A stretch of DNA of 11,804 bases, taken from JBDTMC01 sp039934475 (GTDB lineage: Bacteria; Acidobacteriota; Terriglobia; Bryobacterales; Bryobacteraceae). The notes beneath the pieces are model-generated. The model worked only from the letters and a program-made list of their open reading frames with translations. It was not told the origin of the DNA and searched no databases. Of this stretch, positions 5,886 through 11,804 are shown in pieces. The DNA lies in NCBI GenBank assembly GCA_039934475.1, contig JBDTMC010000243.1, forward strand, positions 1-11,804, read 5' to 3'. Each line of letters starts with the position of its first letter. Position 1 is the stretch's first letter. Made by a program: the position numbers and the translations under genes.

Positions 5886-7147
5886 CGTATCTGTTCGTTG
5901 GCGGCGCATTGGTGCTGGCGACGGTGCTGATGCTAGCCACCTATATCCAGCTGCTGTACATGGAGTCGCTGCGGCTGCGAACGCGGGAATCGGCAGCGCT
6001 GGAGCACTTCAAGGATGTCCTCGAAGACAAGCTGCGCGTGAAGGGTGACCGCGGCGTCCTGGTGTACTCCCTGTTAAAGCACACTTCCCTGCTGCTGCTC
6101 GGGATCGACATGGTAGGTGTAGCGATCTCGCACGCGGGACCTGTATGGGGCGGCTATCTCGAAGCCACACTGGGCGCGTGGCTGTTGATGCTGCTGTCTG
6201 CATACATGGCGCCGCCAACGCTCTATAAACGGACCAACGGCCGCTGGGTGTTGCCGCTTGTACCGCTGCTGCGGTTGCTCGCCTTACTGGTGTGGCCGCT
6301 GGTGGGAATTCTGGAGTTCTTCCAATCTCTGGCGCAATTGGGTAAAAACGGCGAGACGGCCCAGGAAGAAGCCACCCCTGCCGAGCATATCGATGCGCTG
6401 ATTGCCGCCGGCGCCGAAGAGGGATTAATCGAAGAGGACGACCGGAGACTGATTCAGTCTGTGGTGGCGTTCCGCGACAAGCGTGTCCGCGAGGTGATGA
6501 CCGCCCGGCCCAACATCGTTTCCATGGGCCAGAATTCGACGCTGGAGGAGTTGCGCGGCCTGGTGATCAACGAGCAGTATTCGCGCATCCCCGTCTATGA
6601 GGGTGACATCGACCACATCCTTGGCTTCATTCACGTGCGCGATATGTTTGAGTTGGACCCTGCTGCGCGCGAGCACCGCAAGGTGAAGGAACTCATCCGC
6701 CCTATCCGCTTCGTGCCGGAATCGAAACCTGTGGACCACTTGATGCGGGAGATGCAGGCCGATCGTGCACACATGTGCGTTGTCGTAGACGAATACGGAA
6801 ACACGGCGGGCCTGGCCACCATGGAAGATCTGGTGGAAGAGATCCTGGGAGAAATCAGCGACGAACATGAGCCTACGCGCGATATGCTCGAAGAGCCGGG
6901 CGGCACGTTTGTCGTTTCCGGCAGCTTTGACGTGGACCATCTGCGCGAAATGATTGACTACGAACCGGAGCTGGAATCCGAGTCCACCACGGTGGGCGGG
7001 TTGGCGACGGAGTGGTTAGGCCACGTGCCGGCCCCCGGTGAAGTGGCGGAACGGGATGGGGTGCGCCTTGAGGTACTGGCGGGCAGTGAACTACGCGTGG
7101 AACGAGTGAGAGTCTCGCGCGGCGAACGGCGGACAACGAATGAGTGA
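5882..7147 (+). CDS. CorC/HlyC-like membrane protein (CNNM-type DUF21 domain, CBS pair, CorC_HlyC domain)
   Basis: The 421-residue protein starts at GTG 5882, overlapping the ybeY stop. Residues 3-27, about 60-83, 92-113 and 122-150 are hydrophobic and form the membrane domain of the CNNM/DUF21 type. A CBS pair follows: VREVMTARP at 202-210 opens the first, with SRIPVYEG and ILGFIHVRDM at 234-255. The second covers about 270-325 and includes VVDEYGNTAGLATMEDLVEEILGEI at 301-325, the most conserved stretch of the family. The C-terminal CorC_HlyC domain is about 340-412 (GTFVVSGSFDVDHL, TTVGGLATEWLGHVP). Family members bind Mg2+-ATP through the CBS pair and are linked to magnesium or cobalt efflux and homeostasis. 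The older 'hemolysin' name is misleading. The gene ends inside era (8-base overlap). Confidence 0.92.
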   Translation: MTYLFVGGALVLATVLMLATYIQLLYMESLRLRTRESAALEHFKDVLEDKLRVKGDRGVLVYSLLKHTSLLLLGIDMVGVAISHAGPVWGGYLEATLGAWLLMLLSAYMAPPTLYKRTNGRWVLPLVPLLRLLALLVWPLVGILEFFQSLAQLGKNGETAQEEATPAEHIDALIAAGAEEGLIEEDDRRLIQSVVAFRDKRVREVMTARPNIVSMGQNSTLEELRGLVINEQYSRIPVYEGDIDHILGFIHVRDMFELDPAAREHRKVKELIRPIRFVPESKPVDHLMREMQADRAHMCVVVDEYGNTAGLATMEDLVEEILGEISDEHEPTRDMLEEPGGTFVVSGSFDVDHLREMIDYEPELESESTTVGGLATEWLGHVPAPGEVAERDGVRLEVLAGSELRVERVRVSRGERRTTNE

Positions 7148-8069
7148 AACAGAAACACGCGGATTTGTATCGGGATTTGTCTCGATACTGGGACGCCCCA
7201 ATGCAGGAAAATCGACCCTATTAAATGCATTAGTAGGGACGAAAGTGGCCATTACCGCGGATAAACCGCAAACGACTCGCACTTCCGTGGAGGGAGTGCT
7301 CACCACGCCGCTAGCCCAAATCGTGTTCATGGACACGCCTGGCATCCATCGCTCCGACACCTTGTTCAACAAGCGCATGATGGAGTCAGTACGGGCGGCG
7401 CTCGATGGGCGGGATTTGCTGATCTTTTTGATCGACGCGTCGGCGGATTTTGAAGATCGAGATACGCACGCGGTGGACCTGGTGAAGAAGTCGGAGACGC
7501 CTTGCATCGCCGTGCTGAACAAGATCGACCTGGTGAAGGAGAAAGCGCTCCTGCTGCCGTTGATCGAGAAGTATCGTGTGCTGCACGAGTTTGTTGAGTT
7601 TGTGCCCGTCTCCGCGCTGACCGGGGCCGGCCTCGAGGAACTGACAACCCTCATCGTGGCGCGCCTGCCGGAAGGCCCAGCCTATTTTCCAGCCGATCAC
7701 CTGACTGACCAGCCGGAGCGTTTTTTGGCCGGGGAGCTGATTCGGGAACAAGTGCTCCACCTGACGCGCCAGGAAGTGCCGCACGCGCTGGCAGTAGTCA
7801 TAGAGAACTGGCAGGACACGCCAAAGCTGACTCGGATCCAAGCGACGATTTACGTGGAAAAAGACGGGCAGAAGGCGATTCTGATCGGGGCGAAGGGCGC
7901 TATGGTGAAACGCATTGGAACTGAGGCTCGCAAGGAGATTGAGGCGCTTCTGGGGCGGCAGATTTTCCTCGAACTTTTCGTAAAAGTGCGGCCCGGCTGG
8001 CGCGAGAACGTGGAATTCCTAAATGCGCTAGACTGGCGATCAATGGTGGGTAGAGAGGTAGATAAGTAA
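7140..8069 (+). CDS. era: GTPase Era
   Basis: Era is an essential GTPase that binds the 3' end of 16S rRNA and helps 30S assembly at or near the membrane. The 309 residues are close to the usual 300. The G domain shows G1 GRPNAGKS (18-25), the G2 region PQTTRT (43-48), G3 DTPG (65-68), G4 NKID (127-130) and G5 SAL (158-160). The C-terminal KH domain has GAKG at 250-253 within AILIGAKGAMVKRIG, followed by LELFVKVRPGWREN. The ATG at 7140 overlaps the corC-like gene by 8 bases, so translation is probably coupled. The TAA stop directly touches the ATG of the BON-domain gene. Placement after phoH-ybeY fits a ribosome-assembly operon. Confidence 0.98.
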   Translation: MSETETRGFVSGFVSILGRPNAGKSTLLNALVGTKVAITADKPQTTRTSVEGVLTTPLAQIVFMDTPGIHRSDTLFNKRMMESVRAALDGRDLLIFLIDASADFEDRDTHAVDLVKKSETPCIAVLNKIDLVKEKALLLPLIEKYRVLHEFVEFVPVSALTGAGLEELTTLIVARLPEGPAYFPADHLTDQPERFLAGELIREQVLHLTRQEVPHALAVVIENWQDTPKLTRIQATIYVEKDGQKAILIGAKGAMVKRIGTEARKEIEALLGRQIFLELFVKVRPGWRENVEFLNALDWRSMVGREVDK

Positions 8070-8360
8070 ATGAAACGCTATGCTTCAATTCTGATCCTTT
8101 GTGCGTGGTTTATGACGGGCTCGGTCGCAACATTTGCCGAAAATAAGAGAAGTGACGATCAGATTTATAACCTCGTCCGGCAGCGGCTGGCGAACGACCC
8201 CGATATTAAAGGCGGCGCCCTACAAGTGGAAGTGAAGGACGGGGTGGTCACCATCAGCGGTGAAGTGGACAAGGAGAGGGCGCGGCAGAAGGCGGAGAAA
8301 GTGGCGCACAAGGTGAAGGGCGTCAAATCCGTCGAAAATAAGCTTCAGTTGAAGAAGTAA
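8070..8360 (+). CDS. Small exported BON-domain protein
   Basis: The 96-residue product has an N-terminal signal peptide: MKRY, a hydrophobic core at about 5-19, and a likely cleavage after the Ala at 23 (TFA|EN). Cys11 is not in a lipobox, so it is not a lipoprotein. Residues about 28-96 form one BON domain, with DDQIYNLVRQRLANDP (helix 1), LQVEVKDGVVTISGEV (paired strands) and KAEKVAHKVKGVKSVENKL (helix and last strand). BON domains occur in OsmY-like and secretin-associated proteins and are thought to bind phospholipid or membrane surfaces. The ATG abuts the era stop (TAAATG), with GAGAGG about 12 bases upstream as a possible Shine-Dalgarno. A periplasmic envelope-protection role is inference. 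Its presence directly behind era is unusual in my experience. Confidence 0.85.
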   Translation: MKRYASILILCAWFMTGSVATFAENKRSDDQIYNLVRQRLANDPDIKGGALQVEVKDGVVTISGEVDKERARQKAEKVAHKVKGVKSVENKLQLKK

Positions 8361-8366
8361 AGCACG

Positions 8367-8711
8367 ATGGCGTTAGCCGTGACAGCGCGTCCAGCGGGGA
8401 CTGACGCAACCATCCTGGAATTCAAAGGCCTGCTAACTACGGGCAACCAACTGTTCGAAGTGGAGCAAAGCGTGGCGACGCTGATTCGGGAAAAGCCAGC
8501 CAATCTTGTCTTTGATCTGGCCAAAGTGGAGTCAATCGACAGCGCTGGGGTGGGGATGCTTCTGCACTGCGTTACCACCAGCGATCGGACCGGCGGCCAA
8601 ATGCGCCTGGCTCGTCCAACGGCCCGAGTAAGAGAGATCTTCGAGATTACGTACCTCGCTCAAGTGGTGCCGATTCACGACGATGTGGCGTCGGCACTGG
8701 CGAGCTTTTGA
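8367..8711 (+). CDS. STAS-domain protein (anti-sigma factor antagonist type)
   Basis: The 114-residue cytosolic protein is a single STAS domain like SpoIIAA or RsbV. The key phosphorylation-site loop is visible in VESIDSAGVGMLL (residues 54-66), with the acceptor serine as Ser59 in D58-S59-A60-G61. Earlier strands ATILEFKGLLTTGN and NLVFDLAKV also fit. Proteins of this type are phosphorylated by a serine kinase anti-sigma factor and switch partners when dephosphorylated. No kinase, phosphatase or sigma factor gene is in the window, so its partners must lie elsewhere. It follows the BON gene by 6 bases, with GAAGAAG as a possible Shine-Dalgarno. It is the last gene of the cluster before a promoter-bearing gap. 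A role in stress-type partner switching is family inference. Confidence 0.88.
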   Translation: MALAVTARPAGTDATILEFKGLLTTGNQLFEVEQSVATLIREKPANLVFDLAKVESIDSAGVGMLLHCVTTSDRTGGQMRLARPTARVREIFEITYLAQVVPIHDDVASALASF

Positions 8712-8742
8712 AGGCCGCGCCCACAGTCGGCCATCGCCAAAC

Positions 8743-8772
8743 TCGCCAAGGCCAGTGGAATTTCGCTATAAT
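8743..8772 (+). promoter_or_regulatory. Candidate promoter of ffh
   Basis: A perfect -10 TATAAT (8767-8772) has a weak -35 TCGCCA (8743-8748) 18 bases upstream. The heptamer TCGCCAA occurs twice, at 8734-8740 and 8743-8749, spaced 9 bases and overlapping the -35. Initiation near 8779 would give a leader of about 67 bases. The rest of the 134-base gap before ffh shows a small stem GGCCG/CGGCC at 8713-8732 without a T-run, and no 4.5S RNA-like sequence. Confidence 0.5.
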
Positions 8773-8845
8773 GACAACACTGCCATAATGCGGTAGTGCG
8801 TCGGAACTCTCCTGAACATACCTGAGCAGTCCGGGCGATCCCATC

Positions 8846-10201
8846 ATGTTTGATTCGTTATCTGATAAGCTGCAGCGCGTTTTCAAGAACCTGCGCGGCG
8901 AAGGCAAACTCACGGCCGAGAACATGGAAGCGGCTCTGCGGGAGATCCGCGTCGCTTTGCTCGAAGCCGATGTGCACTTTCGCGTAGTGAAACAGTTTAT
9001 CGAAGCGATCAAGCTGAAAGCCATGGGAGAAGAAGTACTTAGCTCCTTCTCGCCCAGCCAGCAAGTGATCAAAATCGTACGCGACGAACTGATTCAGGTG
9101 CTGGGAAGCCACCAGTCGCGACTGCGCACCGCTAACGAGCCGCCCACCGTCGTGATGATCGTCGGGCTGCAGGGTTCCGGTAAAACGACCACCACGGGGA
9201 AGCTAGCGCGGTACCTGGCCAAGAACGGCAACAAGCCGATTGTGGTTTCTGTTGACGTCTATCGGCCTGCGGCGCGGCAGCAACTGGCCGTTCTGGCACG
9301 CGACCTCGGCATGCCGATTTATCACGGCACGCCTGAAGAGACCAAACCCCTCGAACTGGCCAAGTCGGCGCGGCGCGAAGCCGTTCAGACGGGCCGCGAC
9401 CTCGTGCTGGTGGACACCGCCGGGCGCCTCCACATCGACGAAGACCTGATGGTTGAGTTGCAGCAGTTAAAGGAAGCGCTCAACCCGACCGAGATCCTCT
9501 TCGTGGCCGATGCTATGACCGGCCAGGACGCGGTGAAGTCGGCCGACGAATTCCACAAGCGGCTCGGCATCACCGGTGTGATTCTGACGAAGATGGACGG
9601 CGATGCCCGCGGCGGCGCGGCGCTCTCCATTCGCAGCATCACCGGCCAGCCTCTGAAGTTTGTGGGAACGGGCGAGAAGTCCGACGCTATTGAAGCTTTC
9701 CATCCGGAACGGGCTGCCTCGCGCATCCTCGGCATGGGCGACATGCTGTCGCTGATTGAGAAGGTGGAAGAGTCCATCGATCAGAAGAAGGCCGAGGAGA
9801 TGCAGCGCAAACTCATCGACAATGAGTTCACGCTGGAGGATTTCCGCGATCAGTTGAAGCAGTTGCGCAAGCTTGGTCCGCTGGAAGGGTTGCTGGGGAT
9901 GATGCCCCAGTTGGGTCCGCTGAAGGACCTGAAGAACGTGAAGGTGGATGAGAAGGAAATTACCCGTGTGGTGGCGATCATCGATTCGATGACGGCCAAA
10001 GAGCGCGCTAACCACATGATAATTAACGGAGTGCGCCGGCGGCGTATCGCTAAAGGCAGCGGGACTTCGGTGCAGGATGTGAATAACCTGCTCAAGCAGT
10101 ATACGCAGGCTCGTAAGATGATGAAGAGTTTTTCCGGCGGCATGCTCGGCAAGAAGCTCGGCAAGTTCAAAATGCCAAGTTTTGGCGGGTTCGGCGGCTG
10201 A
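8846..10201 (+). CDS. ffh: Signal recognition particle protein Ffh (SRP54)
   Basis: Ffh binds 4.5S/6S SRP RNA and signal sequences of nascent membrane proteins, and targets ribosomes to FtsY at the membrane. The 451 residues have all parts in order. The N domain is 1-95. The G domain has G1 GLQGSGKT (107-114), DVYRPAA (137-143), DTAGR (190-194) and TKMDGDARGG (248-257). The methionine-rich M domain runs from about 300 and holds the SRP-RNA binding stretch, ERANHMIINGVRRRRIAKGS, at 386-405, followed by SVQDVN. The C-terminus is a short basic, Gly/Phe-rich tail. The ATG start gives the expected MFDSLSDKLQ beginning, without a strong Shine-Dalgarno. It is followed by rpsP after 41 bases. Confidence 0.98.
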   Translation: MFDSLSDKLQRVFKNLRGEGKLTAENMEAALREIRVALLEADVHFRVVKQFIEAIKLKAMGEEVLSSFSPSQQVIKIVRDELIQVLGSHQSRLRTANEPPTVVMIVGLQGSGKTTTTGKLARYLAKNGNKPIVVSVDVYRPAARQQLAVLARDLGMPIYHGTPEETKPLELAKSARREAVQTGRDLVLVDTAGRLHIDEDLMVELQQLKEALNPTEILFVADAMTGQDAVKSADEFHKRLGITGVILTKMDGDARGGAALSIRSITGQPLKFVGTGEKSDAIEAFHPERAASRILGMGDMLSLIEKVEESIDQKKAEEMQRKLIDNEFTLEDFRDQLKQLRKLGPLEGLLGMMPQLGPLKDLKNVKVDEKEITRVVAIIDSMTAKERANHMIINGVRRRRIAKGSGTSVQDVNNLLKQYTQARKMMKSFSGGMLGKKLGKFKMPSFGGFGG

Positions 10202-10215
10202 CCGGCATGGCCGGT
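10201..10215 (+). other. Perfect small hairpin between ffh and rpsP
   Basis: ACCGGC (10201-10206) and GCCGGT (10210-10215) form a perfect 6-bp stem with an ATG loop, starting on the last base of the ffh stop codon. No T-run follows, so termination is unlikely. It could act as an mRNA processing or stabilising element that sets different ffh and rpsP levels. Confidence 0.35.
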
Positions 10216-10227
10216 AAACGATATAGC

Positions 10228-10232
10228 AGGAG
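10228..10232 (+). promoter_or_regulatory. Shine-Dalgarno AGGAG of rpsP
   Basis: AGGAG lies 10 bases before the ATG at 10243 and 16 before the alternative in-frame ATG at 10249. It therefore favours the start that gives MLMIRLARFG. Confidence 0.6.
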
Positions 10233-10242
10233 TGGATAGATA

Positions 10243-10506
10243 ATGTTGATGATTCGCCTGGCGCGGTTTGGCGCCAAGAAGAAACCGACCTACCGTGTGG
10301 TAGTGATCGAGAAGGAACGCGCCCGCAACAGCAGGTCCGTCGAAGTCGTAGGATTTTACAACCCGGTGGCTCAGCCGACGCAGGTGAGACTGGATCACAC
10401 GCGGATTGAGCACTGGATGAAGTCGGGTGCACAGCCCTCGGAAACCGTGGCGCGGTTGTTGAAAAAGAACCCCGCTCCGGCGCCTGAAGCCCAGCCCGTA
10501 GCCTGA
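10243..10506 (+). CDS. rpsP: 30S ribosomal protein S16
   Basis: S16 is a primary assembly protein of the 30S subunit. The 87-residue product shows the typical start MIRLARFGAKKKPTYRVVV, then the segment RSVEVVGFYNP near residues 29-39, and the helix HWMKSGAQPSETVARLLKK. The C-terminus is a Pro/Ala-rich tail (NPAPAPEAQPVA) of the kind often seen in this protein. Length is normal. It sits between ffh and khpA-rimM-trmD, the common gene order, and is followed directly by an intrinsic terminator. Confidence 0.97.
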   Translation: MLMIRLARFGAKKKPTYRVVVIEKERARNSRSVEVVGFYNPVAQPTQVRLDHTRIEHWMKSGAQPSETVARLLKKNPAPAPEAQPVA

Positions 10507-10511
10507 TTCCG

Positions 10512-10532
10512 ACCCCTGCAAAAGGGGTTTTT
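10512..10532 (+). terminator. Intrinsic terminator after rpsP
   Basis: ACCCCT (10512-10517) pairs with AGGGGT (10523-10528) across a GCAAA loop, followed by T residues up to 10532. It begins 5 bases after the rpsP stop. A second small stem, TAGGC/GCCTA (10532-10536 with 10543-10547), follows. The strength looks moderate, so partial read-through into khpA-rimM-trmD is plausible and would lower their expression relative to S16. Confidence 0.75.
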
Positions 10533-10599
10533 AGGCACCATCGCCTAGGGCGTCTCGGTTTAAAGTAACGTTTCCGGGGATGCTATCATCGATCAGTGT

Positions 10600-10605
10600 A
10601 GGAGG
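10600..10605 (+). promoter_or_regulatory. Shine-Dalgarno AGGAGG that selects the khpA start at 10613
   Basis: AGGAGG is 7 bases before ATG 10613. The longer frame from ATG 10580 would place this site inside the coding region and add 11 residues not typical of the family. The next ATG, at 10622, would be spaced 16 bases away. Confidence 0.8.
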
Positions 10606-10612
10606 TCCAGGG

Positions 10613-10852
10613 ATGGCAGGGATGAAAGAATTAGTCGAAGATATTGCGAAAGCTCTTGTTGACATCCCGGAAGAAGTGAATGTTCATGAGGTGCTGGGAG
10701 AGCAAGTAACGGTTCTGGAGCTGAAAGTGGCGCCGAGCGATCTAGGGAAAGTCATTGGAAAGCAAGGCAGAACCGCTCGATCGATCCGTACGTTGTTAGG
10801 TGCGGCCGGCATGAAATTGAACAGGCGCTTTACTCTAGAGATCCTGGAGTAG
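10613..10852 (+). CDS. khpA: KH-domain RNA-binding protein KhpA
   Basis: The 79-residue product is a single type II KH domain, the YlqC/KhpA family that binds RNA, often together with KhpB/Jag. The sequence runs MKELVEDIAKALVDIPEEV (typical start) and LELKVAPSDLGKVIGKQG, with the GxxG loop as GKQG at 49-52, then RTARSIRTLL and the final strand RFTLEILE. It lies between rpsP and rimM as in many bacteria. Because the rpsP terminator precedes it, it may have its own promoter: TATCAT at 10584-10589 is a possible -10, but its -35 (TTTAAA at 10559-10564, 19 bases away) is poor. rimM starts 8 bases after the stop. Confidence 0.93.
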   Translation: MAGMKELVEDIAKALVDIPEEVNVHEVLGEQVTVLELKVAPSDLGKVIGKQGRTARSIRTLLGAAGMKLNRRFTLEILE

Positions 10853-10860
10853 CCCCGGTT

Positions 10861-11406
10861 TTGGACGAGCAAGAAGATTGGGTTGCAGTAGCGCGTCTTA
10901 CCAGGACGCGGGGTCTTCGTGGTGAGTTGTTCGCCATTGGGTTGAGCAGCCGCGAGGACCGCTATGGCGAACTGACCCGTGTTTTCTTGTTCGACCGCGC
11001 GGGCAAGCCCGTGCGGAATGGCGCGCCGTTCGAAGTCGAATCGGTGCGGCACATCCAGGACAAACTGGTCTTTAAGTTTCGCGGGTTAGATTCCATCTCC
11101 GAAGCGGAAACTCTGGAATCGACGGAAGTGCGTATTCCTTTGGAAGAGCGCCCGCCGCTACCGGAGGGCGAGTTTTACTTGGCGGACCTGGTCGGTTGCG
11201 AGGTTTTCAATCGCTCCGGGGAACTGCTTGGCGTAGTGGAAACCTGGCACGAGTTTGGCGGCCCGCCGCTGATTCAGGTGAAACCCACAAATGGCGAAGG
11301 GGAACTCCTGGTGCCGTTTGTAAAAGCGATTTGTGTTGATATCGATCCCGGTAACCGTAAGATTGTAGCGGACTTGCCGGAAGGTCTGAAGGATCTGAAC
11401 CGGTGA
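10861..11406 (+). CDS. rimM: 16S rRNA processing protein RimM
   Basis: RimM helps late 30S head assembly and binds S19. The 181 residues contain the N-terminal RimM domain (about 8-95), with VAVARLTRTRGLRGELF at 8-24, VESVRHIQDKLVFKFRGLDS at 59-78 and LESTEVRIP at 85-93. A PRC-barrel domain (about 103-176) follows, with EFYLADLVGCEVF, GELLVPFVKAICVDID and the final DLPEGL. The start is a TTG, eight bases after the khpA stop, with GGAG at 10846-10849 spaced 11 bases; no ATG or GTG alternative fits the family N-terminus. The stop overlaps the GTG start of trmD by 4 bases (GTGA), so the two are coupled. Confidence 0.95.
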   Translation: MDEQEDWVAVARLTRTRGLRGELFAIGLSSREDRYGELTRVFLFDRAGKPVRNGAPFEVESVRHIQDKLVFKFRGLDSISEAETLESTEVRIPLEERPPLPEGEFYLADLVGCEVFNRSGELLGVVETWHEFGGPPLIQVKPTNGEGELLVPFVKAICVDIDPGNRKIVADLPEGLKDLNR

Positions 11407-11804
11407 CGGTTTTTCGCATTCTGACGATTTTTCCGGAGTTTTTCAGCGGGCCGTTTGCCTACGGTGTTGTGGCGAAGGCGAAGGAAGCGGGCATCCTGGA
11501 TATCCGCATCCACAATCTTCGGGATTGGACGTACGACCGCCATAAGACGGTGGATGATCGTCCGTTCGGCGGGGGCGAGGGCATGGTTCTGAAGCCCGGG
11601 CCGATCTTTGAAGCCGTGGAGTCGATCTGGCCGGAGCGCTCCCCGAAGCAACGGCTTGTGCTGCTTTCGGCGCAGGGTCCACGGTTTGATCAGGCGGCAG
11701 CACGGCGGTTGAGCGAGTACGATGAGATTTTGCTTGTTTGCGGCCGGTATGAGGGCGTGGATGAGCGGGTAGCCGAGCATTTGGCCGACGAGGAGATCTC
11801 GATC
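11403..11804 (+). CDS. trmD: tRNA (guanine-N1)-methyltransferase TrmD, 3' truncated by the window
   Basis: A GTG start at 11403 overlaps the rimM stop. The frame stays open to the window end and gives the first 134 residues of a protein that is normally about 240-250. TrmD methylates G37 of tRNAs with a G36, using S-adenosylmethionine, and prevents +1 frameshifting. The visible sequence begins MTVFRILTIFPEFF and has YDRHKTVDDRPFGGGEGMV and LLSAQGPRFDQ. It also has the trefoil-knot segment CGRYEGVDERV near the right edge, all hallmarks of TrmD. Because its stop is outside the window, it is easy to miss in an ORF search. rplS would be expected next. Confidence 0.96.
   Translation, partial: MTVFRILTIFPEFFSGPFAYGVVAKAKEAGILDIRIHNLRDWTYDRHKTVDDRPFGGGEGMVLKPGPIFEAVESIWPERSPKQRLVLLSAQGPRFDQAAARRLSEYDEILLVCGRYEGVDERVAEHLADEEISI

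Noticed and set aside
8712..8845. Possible 4.5S SRP RNA gene upstream of ffh
   Set aside because: The conserved SRP RNA apical motif and long hairpin are absent; only a promoter-like sequence is seen.
9467..10521. Long minus-strand frames opposite ffh and rpsP
   Set aside because: They lie antisense to two highly conserved genes and their products have no family features.
10580..10612. ATG start at 10580 for khpA
   Set aside because: The strong AGGAGG at 10600-10605 serves ATG 10613, and the extra 11 residues are not typical of KhpA.

Overview
The window looks like an ordinary, largely housekeeping stretch of a GC-rich bacterial chromosome. The best guess for the source is an Acidobacteriota member related to Solibacter/Bryobacter. 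This is inferred from the style of the secreted beta-sandwich protein at the left edge and from overall gene content, not from a marker gene. Coding strands, gene overlaps and Shine-Dalgarno sequences are bacterial throughout. No tRNA, rRNA, CRISPR array, insertion sequence, phage gene or attachment site was seen.

Left part (1-2537): the C-terminal part of a large extracellular protein with an ASH/HYDIN-like beta-sandwich, then thiD (thiamine pyrimidine kinase). Convergent to these, on the minus strand, is a sugar phosphate isomerase/epimerase-type TIM-barrel protein. The thiD and isomerase stop codons are two bases apart. A gap of 423 bases (2538-2960) follows; it is partly AT-rich and holds several small inverted repeats and a candidate promoter.

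Middle part (2961-8711): a signal-anchored stand-alone penicillin-binding transpeptidase domain. It carries cysteines directly before the catalytic serine and directly after KTGT, the arrangement that forms the active-site disulfide of class A carbapenemases. After a 193-base leader region with a good promoter candidate, a tightly packed cluster runs phoH, ybeY, corC/hlyC-like, era, a small exported BON-domain protein and a STAS-domain protein. Its junctions are 11 bases, a GTGA overlap, an 8-base overlap, a direct TAA-ATG abutment and 6 bases. PhoH, YbeY and Era connect RNA metabolism and 16S rRNA/30S maturation. The CorC-like protein is a membrane CBS protein commonly found in this cluster. 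The BON and STAS genes look like lineage-specific additions.

Right part (8712-11804): ffh (SRP54) behind its own candidate promoter, rpsP (ribosomal protein S16) with a clear intrinsic terminator, then khpA, rimM and trmD (cut by the window end). This is the widely conserved ffh-rpsP-khpA-rimM-trmD order, which joins protein targeting, 30S assembly and tRNA m1G37 methylation.

I did not find a convincing new biological system. The items most worth a second look are the cysteine pair and short motif spacing in the transpeptidase, the structured non-coding region upstream of it, and the phoH leader with an evenly spaced repeated 9-mer and a stable hairpin.
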